The notes under the pieces were generated by a model, which saw nothing but the letters and a program-made list of their open reading frames with translations, was not told the DNA's origin and did no database searches. The position numbers and the translations under genes are program-made. A stretch of DNA of 9,354 nt from Candidatus Symbiobacter sp. (GTDB lineage: Bacteria; Pseudomonadota; Alphaproteobacteria; Elsterales; Elsteraceae), in the NCBI GenBank assembly GCA_030054015.1, contig JASGCR010000066.1:1-9354 (forward strand). The letters run 5' to 3'. Below are positions 1 through 5,632 of the stretch, one piece after another; position 1 is the stretch's first letter, and each line of letters begins with the position of its first letter.

Positions 1-9
1 GGGGGGGAC

Positions 10-44
10 AGTTGAGCTTAGCTGCGAAGCAGCTTAGCTCAACT
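10..44. repeat. Long hairpin between G7 runs
   Basis: Arms AGTTGAGCTTAGCTGC (10-25) and GCAGCTTAGCTCAACT (29-44) pair over 16 positions with a single T-T mismatch and a GAA loop. The hairpin is bracketed by G7 at 1-7 and G7 at 46-52. There is no T tract on either side, so it is not a standard Rho-independent terminator. It looks like a mobile or REP-like palindromic unit; function unknown. Confidence 0.8.
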
Positions 45-105
45 TGGGGGGGTTGTGATGTGGAAAATATATTAATAAAATCAACCTATTACACCAACCC
101 CCCCA

Positions 106-144
106 AGAAAAGCTTTGGCTCGTAAGCACTCGCCAAGCTTTTCT
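106..144. repeat. Imperfect hairpin with HindIII-like arms
   Basis: Arms AGAAAAGCTTTGGC (106-119) and GCCAAGCTTTTCT (132-144) pair over 13 positions with one bulged T; the loop is 120-131. It is preceded by C7 (98-104) and followed by a C9 run (147-155). The build is the same as the first hairpin (a distinct core between G/C homopolymers), suggesting that both cores sit within one type of G/C-capped element. Confidence 0.7.
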
Positions 145-146
145 AT

Positions 147-172
147 CCCCCCCCCTTCTAAAGAAGGGGGGG
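147..172. repeat. C7-TTC / GAA-G7 palindromic repeat copy
   Basis: CCCCCCCTTC (149-158) pairs perfectly with GAAGGGGGGG (163-172) around a TAAA loop. This is the compact form of the palindromic repeat family that also occupies 185-218 and 9195-9352. The hairpin is very stable, but no U tract follows on the plus strand. Confidence 0.75.
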
Positions 173-184
173 TAAATAAATTTT

Positions 185-218
185 CGCCTTAATCAGACCT
201 TCCTTAGGAAGGGGGGGG
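185..218 (-). repeat. Palindromic repeat copy, minus orientation
   Basis: CCTTCC (198-203) and GGAAGG (207-212) form a short hairpin extended by a G8 run (211-218). Read on the minus strand it is C8, TTCC, TAAGGAAGG, then a tail TCTGATTAAGGCG (complement of 185-197). That tail matches TCTGAATAAGTCG at 9306-9318 in 11 of 13 positions, so this is the same family as the array at the right end of the window in the opposite orientation. Confidence 0.7.
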
Positions 219-336
219 CATAAAGGTGGATTTTTTTGGACACGGAATATAAGAAAACTTTTTCACATGGCTTCGCGTTATCACATAGGAGTTTAATTTG
301 CCTGGGGTTGATTATTCTTTGATATTATCCTATTTT

Positions 337-365
337 TTGGTATAGAGAGATCATAATTTTAGTAT
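337..365 (+). promoter_or_regulatory. Possible sigma70-like promoter for the RHH gene
   Basis: TTGGTA (337-342) and TAGTAT (360-365) are separated by 17 bases; each matches four of six consensus positions. They lie about 60 bases upstream of the ATG at 427 in an AT-rich stretch. Such matches are expected by chance in AT-rich DNA, so this is only a suggestion. Confidence 0.25.
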
Positions 366-426
366 CAAACGTTGGGACGATCTTAAATTAATTCTACTTT
401 TTATAAAAAACCCTAAGGGTACTGCC

Positions 427-750
427 ATGAATTCGAGTCTGCAAAGCCGCAATATCGTCGTCAGAGGGAAACGCACCTCGATGCGCCTTGAACCTGAAAT
501 GTGGGAGGGATTGTTGGATATTTCGCAGCTCGAATCCTTATCCATTAACGCGATTTGCAGCGAGGTTGATCGCACCCGCCACCAATCAAGCCTCACCTCG
601 GCCATGCGCGTCTTTGTTTTGTCGTATTATCGCGGCCAAATCAGCGGCGATGAATCGCCCATCATCCGCGCCTTAACCCACGGGCAAAATCGTCCGCCCG
701 CCACCCCAGCCAAAGCGGTCAAAAAAATCGATTTGGAAAAGTCAAATTAG
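427..750 (+). CDS. Small ribbon-helix-helix (RHH_4-type) DNA-binding protein
   Basis: A 107-residue protein. Residues 8-67 read as the RHH_4 family pattern: a first strand with RNIVVRGKRTSMRLEP (8-23), a tryptophan-containing helix (EMWEGLLDI), a second helix (SLSINAICSEVD), and the typical ending SSLTSAMRVFVLSYYRG. Members of this family in alphaproteobacteria are generally one-domain proteins presumed to bind DNA as dimers; their targets are mostly unknown. After about residue 70 the chain is a basic, proline/alanine-rich, probably disordered tail ending in Lys and Asn. The ATG at 427 is preferred over the internal one at 481 because the conserved strand precedes residue 19 and AAGGG (415-419) sits 7 bases upstream. 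It is convergent with cobK, with only 16 bases between the stop codons. Assignment to the fold is firm; any regulatory target is unknown. Confidence 0.85.
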   Translation: MNSSLQSRNIVVRGKRTSMRLEPEMWEGLLDISQLESLSINAICSEVDRTRHQSSLTSAMRVFVLSYYRGQISGDESPIIRALTHGQNRPPATPAKAVKKIDLEKSN

Positions 751-766
751 CCCCAATTAAACCCGT

Positions 767-1618
767 TCAAACCCGTTCCAGCCATTGGCTGGCCAGCAAC
801 GCGTTGGGGCTGGGAAAAATATGCCGCCGTTCTTGGTCATTGAGGGGCCAGGTGGCGAGATCGGGACGGTCAATCATCCAGACTTGGCAGCCTAATTGCT
901 GAGCGGCCTGCAATTTTTTATCCCTGATGCCGCCGCTATTGCGGGTGATCACCAGGTCAATTTCATGCCGCCGCAATAATTCATATTCGCCCGCCAGGTC
1001 AGGCCCGTCCCGCTCGTGCCGCCACACCACATTGAGGGGAGGGCCGGGCGCAAAGTCGGGCGCGGGCACAAAACTGCGCATCAAAATTAATTCGGGCAGC
1101 AGGGAGGTCGCCTTTGGCATGTCCTGCCAGGTCTTGCGCCAGGCCTTAAGCCAGGCCAGGCCGCCTTTGCCCCCCAAACCCAGGAATAGGCGGCGGGGCG
1201 GTGCGTCATTTTGCCTCAGCCTGGCATAATGTTCCGCCGTTTCACGAAGGCTGGGGAAATTATGCCAATTCGCGCCGGGGCCGGGCAACCAAGGCACCCG
1301 CCAGATTTTTGCCCAGGGCTTTTGGCTCAGCCGCGCCGCCTGCAGGGCGTTTTGACCAATATTTTGCGCAAAGGGATGGGTGGCATCGATCACGGCATCA
1401 ATTTCATTATGCCGAATAAAATCGCACAAACCATCAACGCCGCCAAAGCCGCCGCGTCTTATTTTTATGCCCATTTGGGTGAAATTATCCGCTTGCGTCG
1501 CATCTTGCGGCAAGATTCCCGCCAGCGCGTATGTGACCTGGCAGATCGGTATGGTCGCCACAGACGGCACCAATTCCCGCCCCTCCGCCGTGCCGCCCAG
1601 AATAAGGATTTTTTTCAT
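767..1618 (-). CDS. cobK: Precorrin-6A reductase CobK/CbiJ
   Basis: A 283-residue cytosolic enzyme of cobalamin synthesis, expected to use NADPH to reduce the corrin ring of precorrin-6A (or the cobalt form) to the 6B product. Family landmarks are visible: N-terminal nucleotide-binding ILGGTAEGREL (5-15), GGFGG (56-60), DATHPFAQ (78-85), and the C-terminal block ITRNSGGIRDKKLQAAQQLG (224-243) followed by a terminal RP motif (251-252). The length is close to the family norm (about 250 residues) with a somewhat long middle section. No other cob gene is in the window, so this copy is isolated from the rest of its pathway. The start lies 29 bases after the stop of the truncated antitoxin gene and lacks a clear Shine-Dalgarno sequence, so it may be translated from the toxin-antitoxin transcript. 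No B12 riboswitch is recognisable upstream. The C-terminus overlaps a short direct repeat (ACCCGTTC, twice, 761-778). Confidence 0.92.
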   Translation of the reverse strand: MKKILILGGTAEGRELVPSVATIPICQVTYALAGILPQDATQADNFTQMGIKIRRGGFGGVDGLCDFIRHNEIDAVIDATHPFAQNIGQNALQAARLSQKPWAKIWRVPWLPGPGANWHNFPSLRETAEHYARLRQNDAPPRRLFLGLGGKGGLAWLKAWRKTWQDMPKATSLLPELILMRSFVPAPDFAPGPPLNVVWRHERDGPDLAGEYELLRRHEIDLVITRNSGGIRDKKLQAAQQLGCQVWMIDRPDLATWPLNDQERRHIFPSPNALLASQWLERV

Positions 1619-1647
1619 GCGTGGCTTGGGGGAGCGTTAAGGTCGAT

Positions 1648-1914
1648 TTACGCCGCATTCAGATCAGGATTCAATGATGTTTGCGGCACAATTGAACCAA
1701 TTGATGCAATTGAACCAATTGATGCAATTGAACCACCGCCACGCGGGGCGACCGGGGCGACTGAACCGCCTGAACCGCCGCCGCCATGACGGGCCATCAT
1801 AGATTCATACGCCGCCTTGTCCATCAGCTCAGCATCATAAAGATCACCGGCCATTTCCATGATGGCCTGACCTGCCCGTGTGGGTTTATTGGTTTTAATC
1901 ATCTTTTTAATCAT
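1648..1914 (-). CDS. Antitoxin remnant: HTH lost, replaced by repeat-encoded tail
   Basis: An 88-residue protein encoded directly after the RelE-type toxin, overlapping it by 8 bases. Residues 10-43 (PTRAGQAIMEMAGDLYDAEL..) match the N-terminal helix that, in antitoxins partnered with PF06296 toxins, precedes a Cro/C1-type helix-turn-helix. Here no helix-turn-helix follows. The chain continues as glycine-rich HGGGGSGGS, then SIASIG repeats (62-73) encoded by an 18-bp tandem repeat, then a short tail. A strong Shine-Dalgarno GAGGAG (1922-1927) 7 bases before the ATG supports active translation. Only 29 bases separate its stop from cobK, so the missing domain has not simply been frame-shifted downstream. 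It could still wrap the toxin through its N-terminal helix without repressing the operon, or it could be a decaying gene; the sequence cannot distinguish these. Confidence 0.7.
   Translation of the reverse strand: MIKKMIKTNKPTRAGQAIMEMAGDLYDAELMDKAAYESMMARHGGGGSGGSVAPVAPRGGGSIASIGSIASIGSIVPQTSLNPDLNAA
1689..1735. repeat. 18-bp tandem repeat inside antitoxin gene
   Basis: Unit CAATTGAACCAATTGATG occurs exactly twice (1689-1706, 1707-1724), followed by an 11-base partial third copy (1725-1735). Because 18 is a multiple of three, the repeat stays in frame and encodes the hexapeptide SIASIG on the minus strand. The copies are identical, implying a recent expansion by slippage or recombination. 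Confidence 0.9.
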
Positions 1915-2278
1915 TATCTATCTCCTCAATTTTGCCATCTTTCATTTGTGCCAGCAAATTGTCGATGGGTTGTTCAAGCCATAATTTACCGATACGCCTT
2001 AAATCTGTCAATTCGTGCAGAGTCAAGTTTTCGCGTTCATTTTTGGCAAAGGCATAAAGGAAAACCGCACGTTCTTGCGCTTTATAGGCAATAATGGTAC
2101 GAAATCCGCCCGAACGCCCTTGCCCCATACGCGCAACACGTTGTTTAATCAGCCCACCACCAAGATCGGCATCAACCAAACCACGCTCAGCGCGGTCAAT
2201 CGCTTCTTTGAGAGTGATGTTGCTAATTTGCTCGCTTTTGGCAAATTTTGCAAGCCATTTTGTTTTGTAAATTCGCAT
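1907..2278 (-). CDS. RelE-type toxin (PF06296 family) of a type II TA pair
   Basis: A 123-residue protein matching the PF06296 RelE toxin pattern. It has an N-terminal IYKTKWLAKFAKSE, helix TLKEAIDRAERGLVDADLGG (22-41), then KQRVARMGQGRSGGFRTII (45-63) and AVFLYAFAKNERENL (71-85), the diagnostic strand pair of the family. Family members are predicted small basic RelE/ParE-fold proteins, often mRNA endonucleases; activity here is inferred. The core ends near residue 97, and residues 98-123 are an acidic extension that contains the antitoxin's Shine-Dalgarno and start. Toxin-first gene order, as in higBA-type operons, and the 8-base overlap with the following gene are typical of the family. No good Shine-Dalgarno is seen before its own ATG. 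The toxin reading frame looks intact although its antitoxin has lost the DNA-binding half. Confidence 0.88.
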   Translation of the reverse strand: MRIYKTKWLAKFAKSEQISNITLKEAIDRAERGLVDADLGGGLIKQRVARMGQGRSGGFRTIIAYKAQERAVFLYAFAKNERENLTLHELTDLRRIGKLWLEQPIDNLLAQMKDGKIEEIDND

Positions 2279-2323
2279 GGATGGTGTCTTTATTGGAAAG
2301 TACGATTAAAGGCAATAGGGTGC

Positions 2324-2431
2324 CGCAGCCAGGGGCTGTGGCTGCGTTCAGCCCGTGGCTGCGATCAGCTCGTGGCTGCGCTCAGCCCCTGGCTGCGATC
2401 AGCTCGTAGCTGCGCTCAGCTCGTAGCTGCG
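2324..2431. repeat. 17-bp tandem repeat array with leading hairpin
   Basis: Five full copies of a 17-bp unit with consensus TGGCTGCGNTCAGCYCG run from 2339 to 2423, with an 8-base partial copy to 2431. Copies differ mainly at one N position, at one C/T and at TGG/TAG, so they are slightly diverged. At the left edge CGCAGCCA (2324-2331) pairs perfectly with the start of the first unit (2339-2346), making an 8-bp hairpin with a 7-base loop. The array lies between the toxin start and the acyl-CoA ligase and runs into the ligase gene, supplying its final codons and stop. There are no spacers, so it is not CRISPR. Confidence 0.9.
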
Positions 2432-4089
2432 GCCGCCATTTGCCGCAACACATATTTCTGTACCTTACCGGTGGCGGTGCGGGGCAGCGGGGCGAAAATC
2501 ACCGTGCGCGGGCATTTGAAATGGGCGAGATTGGCGCGGCAAAAATCGATGATCTCGCTCGCCGTCGTGGTCGCGCCGGGTTTCAAAGTGACAAAGGCGC
2601 AGGGCGTCTCGCCCCATTTTTCGTCGGGCTTGGCCACCACCGCCGCCTCTAGAATATCGGGATGGCGGTATAACACCCCTTCGACCTCAATCGTGGAAAT
2701 ATTCTCGCCGCCGGAAATGATGATGTCTTTCGAGCGGTCGCGCAATTCGATGTAATTGTCGGAATGCCAGACCGCGAGATCACCGGTGTGAAACCAGCCG
2801 CCTTTGAAGGCATCGGCGCTGGCGGTGGGGTTTTTCAAATAGCCCTTGGACACGATATTGCCGCGCATGAAAACTTCGCCTAATTCTTCGCCGTTTTTTG
2901 CGACCGGTACCAGGGTTTGCGGGTCGGCGACCATGAGTCCCTCCAGCGCGGGGTAATTAACCCCTTGGCGGGCGTGGCGGGCTTCTTGTTCAAGTGGCGG
3001 CAAATCCAGCCAGTCCGATTGTTTCGCGCACATCACGGCGGGGCCGTAAACCTCGGTCAGGCCGTAAACATGGAAAATATTCGCGCCCAGTTTTTTGTAT
3101 TTCTCCATCAACGCCGCCGGCGGGGCTGCGCCAGAGGTCATTAAATTGATTTCGGGATCGAAAATGCGCGCGGTTTTCCCGCCCAACGCTTCCAAGACCA
3201 TATTCATCAAAATCGGCGCGCCGCAATAATGGGTGATGCGCTCATCCCGCAAATGATCGAGCAAAATCTGGCCGTTAAACCGCCGCAAACACACATGGGT
3301 ACCCGCCGCCAAAGTAATCGTCCAGGGAAAACACCAGCCATTGCAATGAAACATCGGCAAAGTCCATAAATACACCGGATGCAGCGGCAAATTCCAGGCC
3401 AGAATATTAGAGACGGCATTCAGATTGGCACCGCGATGGTGATACACCACGCCTTTGGGGTTGCCGGTCGTTCCCGACGTATAATTGACCGCGATGGCTT
3501 CCCATTCATCATTGGGGAAATAGGGGGTGAAATCAGATGCAACCGATTTTTTACCAGCCTCCATCATGTCATCATAATCCCAGGCGGCGGCGATTTCAGG
3601 ATTAGGTTCGGGATGGGGTTCTGGCTCGGCCGGGGTAAAATTGGCATCGCGGACAATAATAATTTTGGGCTTTTTGCTGATTTGGGACAAAGCCTGGCGG
3701 ATCACCGGCAAATATTCGCTGTCAACCATCAGGATTTTGGCTTCGCTATGCTCCAGGATATAGGCAAAGGCCGGGGCATCGAGGCGGATATTCAACGTGT
3801 TTAACACCGCCCCCGCCAGCGGTACGCCAAAATGCGCCTCTAGCATCGGCGGGATATTGGGCAGCAGCAAGGCCACCGCATCGCCGCGTTTAATCCCCAT
3901 TTGCCGTAATCCCGCCGCCAGGCTGCGGCAACGGGCGGCGAATTCTTGGTAATTATAGGTCACTTTGCCATAACGCACGGCAATTTTATGCGGATAAATC
4001 TGCTCGGTGCGGGCGAGGAAACTTAACGGCGTCAATGCGACATGATTGGCCGGATTCGGCTGTAAAAAATTTTCTTCGAATATGGACAT
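2416..4089 (-). CDS. Acyl-CoA synthetase (AMP-forming), short/medium-chain acid type
   Basis: A 557-residue ANL-superfamily enzyme expected to activate a carboxylic acid with ATP to an acyl-adenylate and then to acyl-CoA. Motifs in order: P-loop YTSGTTGNPKG (203-213), the PMFHCNGWCFPW block (245-256), A5 motif YGLTE (342-346), ATP-ribose TGD (435-437), hinge RDRSKDIIISGGENIS (450-465), and the C-terminal catalytic lysine in TGKVQK (K542 by position). The PLSFLARTEQIYPHKIAV start and the HCNGWCF block resemble the AlkK/DmdB/plant AAE1 branch, which uses short- to medium-chain, branched or methylthio acids; exact substrate unknown. The ATG at 4089 has a purine-rich GGGGGAA upstream. The last residues (AAAATS) and the stop derive from the 17-bp tandem repeat, so the natural end may have been altered, but the catalytic lysine is retained. 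It is divergent from a substrate-binding protein gene. Confidence 0.93.
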   Translation of the reverse strand: MSIFEENFLQPNPANHVALTPLSFLARTEQIYPHKIAVRYGKVTYNYQEFAARCRSLAAGLRQMGIKRGDAVALLLPNIPPMLEAHFGVPLAGAVLNTLNIRLDAPAFAYILEHSEAKILMVDSEYLPVIRQALSQISKKPKIIIVRDANFTPAEPEPHPEPNPEIAAAWDYDDMMEAGKKSVASDFTPYFPNDEWEAIAVNYTSGTTGNPKGVVYHHRGANLNAVSNILAWNLPLHPVYLWTLPMFHCNGWCFPWTITLAAGTHVCLRRFNGQILLDHLRDERITHYCGAPILMNMVLEALGGKTARIFDPEINLMTSGAAPPAALMEKYKKLGANIFHVYGLTEVYGPAVMCAKQSDWLDLPPLEQEARHARQGVNYPALEGLMVADPQTLVPVAKNGEELGEVFMRGNIVSKGYLKNPTASADAFKGGWFHTGDLAVWHSDNYIELRDRSKDIIISGGENISTIEVEGVLYRHPDILEAAVVAKPDEKWGETPCAFVTLKPGATTTASEIIDFCRANLAHFKCPRTVIFAPLPRTATGKVQKYVLRQMAAAATS

Positions 4090-4227
4090 GATTTCCCCCG
4101 GGTTCGGTTGTTGCGCTTAACTCATTTTTAATTAATTTTTTCGCCATTACAACAGATTTTAGATTAATTATTTAGGATTAAATTAATCCTTTGCACCTAA
4201 GATGCCCGTCTATGGAGCAAGAACCGC
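4090..4227. promoter_or_regulatory. Divergent promoter region, ligase / binding protein
   Basis: This 138-base AT-rich gap must carry the start signals for both the ligase (-) and the substrate-binding protein (+). A weak minus-strand promoter may be TTGTAA (complement of 4147-4152) with TAAAAA (complement of 4125-4130) 16 bases further on. ATTAAT/TTAATT words recur at about 4130-4137, 4163-4169 and 4178-4187, which could be regulator half-sites. GGAG (4214-4217) lies 10 bases before the ATG at 4228. The exact promoters are uncertain. Confidence 0.5.
4174..4190. promoter_or_regulatory. Perfect 17-bp palindrome, candidate operator
   Basis: AGGATTAAATTAATCCT is a perfect inverted repeat with 8-base arms around a single central A. 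It lies 37 bases before the start codon of the binding-protein gene in the divergent gap. It is too short-looped to be an RNA hairpin, and its size suits a dimeric helix-turn-helix repressor (TetR, GntR or MarR size class). No regulator gene of that kind is adjacent. Confidence 0.5.
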
Positions 4228-5556
4228 ATGTTCGTTAAATTGTCCAAAACCGCGCCAAGCGACCCCTCTCGACGTACTTGGCTTAAATCTTTGGCCAAAT
4301 TCGCCGGTGCCGCCAGTATATTATCCCAGACGCCGCCGCTTTTGGGCAGCGGCATGGTGCGCTATGCCCAGGCCAGAACCGGTCAACCGATTACGATCGG
4401 CATGGGGGTTCATCGCACCGGCATTGGGTCGGTCTATGGTCAATGGTTTGAACGCACCGCCCATGCCGCCACCAGATTGATCAATGAACAAGGCGGGATT
4501 AATGGCCGCGAGCTCATCTTGGTGACCGATGATGACAAGACCGATCCCTCGACCAGCGCGACCCTGATCGATAGATTTTCCCAGGTGGATAAAGTTGACC
4601 TGGTCTTTGGGACGTTGTTCAGCCATGTGGTGACACGGACGGCGGAGCGCGCCACCGAACTTAAAATGCCTTATCTCGTTTGCGGCGAGACCGATATTAT
4701 GAACGGCCATTTCAGCCGTTATGTGTTCCAGCCCGGCGTCACCAGTGTGCGCAGCCAGATCATCGCCGTGGCTCCCTTTATTGCCCAGAATTTGGGCAAA
4801 AAAATTACCTTGCTCTATCCCGATTATGCTTTTGGTTATGAGCATCGCAACCGGTTGGGTGACGCGTTAAAGCATTTTGGCGCCCGTGTCATCGCCGATA
4901 TTGCCATTCCCACCACCGCATCCAATTTTGCGCTGTATTTTAAGAATATCCCCAAAGAAACCGATGTGATTTATCACGTCATGGTTGGCCCCTATGTGAT
5001 GGAATTTGTCAAACAAATGGGACAATATTTCCACGGCAAAGGGCCCCGTTTGTTTGGCTTTATCGACAGCATCGAAGGGGTGAATATTGCATCGCCTGGC
5101 CTGGAATTTTTGCAAGGTTCCCATTTTTGGGAAGCCTATCCCCGCTATGCCAGCGCACAATCAACCCAAGCCGATAAATTTTTCCGCACCCGCGTCGGCG
5201 TTGACGAAAACGGAACCGACGCATCGACGCACAAGCAAGTCGCCCCACTGTCGCATATGTTTGGGATTTGGGAAAGTTTGTTTGTGGTCAAAGAAGCGAT
5301 GGAAAAATCTGGTTATAAAACCGCCGACCGCGCCAATAAAAAGAAATTGATCGAAACCATCGAAGATTTGTTTTTGTTTAACGAGAGCATTGAACACCCC
5401 CAAGGCGACAAAATCTTTGTCGGAAAATACCACCAAGTCTTTGGCCCGCAATATATTTCCCAAGTCAAAGGCAATAAATTGGTACCCGTTTACCTCACCC
5501 CCATCACCGACAGCATGTATGACGCCGATATTGATTTCCGCAAAATGCCGTTATAG
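4228..5556 (+). CDS. Tat-exported ABC transporter substrate-binding protein (Peripla_BP_6 type)
   Basis: A 442-residue periplasmic binding protein of the branched-chain amino acid/amide/urea class (leucine-binding fold). The N-terminus carries a twin-arginine signal, S-R-R-T-W-L-K at residues 14-20, then a weakly hydrophobic stretch and a likely signal peptidase site after YAQA (residue 49). The mature protein starts with PITIGMGVHRTGIGSVYGQW and has the family's INEQGGINGRELILVTDDDK (89-108) and FGTLFSHVVTRTA (131-143) blocks, ending near FRKMPL. No permease or ATPase genes of the transporter are in the window, so it is an orphan or works with a transporter encoded elsewhere. Divergence from an acyl-CoA ligase hints that the ligand might be an organic acid; that is inference from position only. 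Start chosen for the Tat motif position and GGAG upstream; its ligand cannot be told from sequence. Confidence 0.9.
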   Translation: MFVKLSKTAPSDPSRRTWLKSLAKFAGAASILSQTPPLLGSGMVRYAQARTGQPITIGMGVHRTGIGSVYGQWFERTAHAATRLINEQGGINGRELILVTDDDKTDPSTSATLIDRFSQVDKVDLVFGTLFSHVVTRTAERATELKMPYLVCGETDIMNGHFSRYVFQPGVTSVRSQIIAVAPFIAQNLGKKITLLYPDYAFGYEHRNRLGDALKHFGARVIADIAIPTTASNFALYFKNIPKETDVIYHVMVGPYVMEFVKQMGQYFHGKGPRLFGFIDSIEGVNIASPGLEFLQGSHFWEAYPRYASAQSTQADKFFRTRVGVDENGTDASTHKQVAPLSHMFGIWESLFVVKEAMEKSGYKTADRANKKKLIETIEDLFLFNESIEHPQGDKIFVGKYHQVFGPQYISQVKGNKLVPVYLTPITDSMYDADIDFRKMPL

Positions 5557-5570
5557 CGGGTACGCCCCGC
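5556..5570 (+). terminator. Weak hairpin after the binding-protein gene
   Basis: GCGGG (5556-5560) and CCCGC (5566-5570) form a 5-bp GC stem starting at the last base of the stop codon. TTTTA follows 9 bases later (after CGCAATTCG), too far for a classic terminator. Listed as a weak candidate only. Confidence 0.2.
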
Positions 5571-5610
5571 CGCAATTCGTTTTAGATCGCTTTTGGGGCA
5601 AAGTTATGGA

Positions 5611-5632
5611 AAACTCACATGACCGTGAGTTT
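5611..5632 (-). terminator. Hairpin over the stop of the HIRAN gene
   Basis: AAACTCAC (5611-5618) and GTGAGTTT (5625-5632) pair perfectly over 8 bases with a 6-base loop. The minus-strand stop codon TGA (complement of 5615-5617) lies inside the stem. On the minus strand the stem ends in GTTTTCC, a very short T tract, so it may be a weak terminator for the kinase/HIRAN transcript in the 58-base convergent gap. Confidence 0.35.

Larger units (their letters stand above)
1..426. other. Non-coding, hairpin-rich intergenic region
   Basis: I see no credible coding region here. The left part (1-218) is a series of inverted repeats, most of them capped by runs of seven or more G or C, listed separately. 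Bases 43-55 (CTTGGGGGGGTTG) are the exact reverse complement of 95-107, so the first two hairpins can also pair with each other through their G7/C7 caps. Bases 220-426 are AT-rich, hold no obvious RNA gene, and probably carry the promoter of the ribbon-helix-helix gene that starts at 427. Confidence 0.7.

Noticed and set aside
1619..1647. Frameshifted HTH of the antitoxin downstream
   Set aside because: Only 29 bases separate the antitoxin stop from the cobK start, far too few to hold the missing domain.
1211..1789. 192-residue plus-strand open frame with IDAIEP repeats
   Set aside because: It is antisense to cobK and the antitoxin, both of which have clear family motifs. The repeat peptide is the 18-bp unit read on the other strand.
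2279..2338. Cobalamin or other riboswitch upstream of the toxin/cobK transcript
   Set aside because: No B12-box or comparable conserved core is visible; the only structure is the hairpin starting the tandem array.
2339..2431. CRISPR-like direct repeats
   Set aside because: The units are head to tail with no unique spacers and no cas genes nearby; this is a plain 17-bp tandem repeat.
2015..2755. 246-residue plus-strand open frame
   Set aside because: It runs antisense through the toxin start, the tandem array and the ligase 3' end. Its repeated Leu-Arg-Ser-Ala peptide is just the array translated, and it resembles no family.
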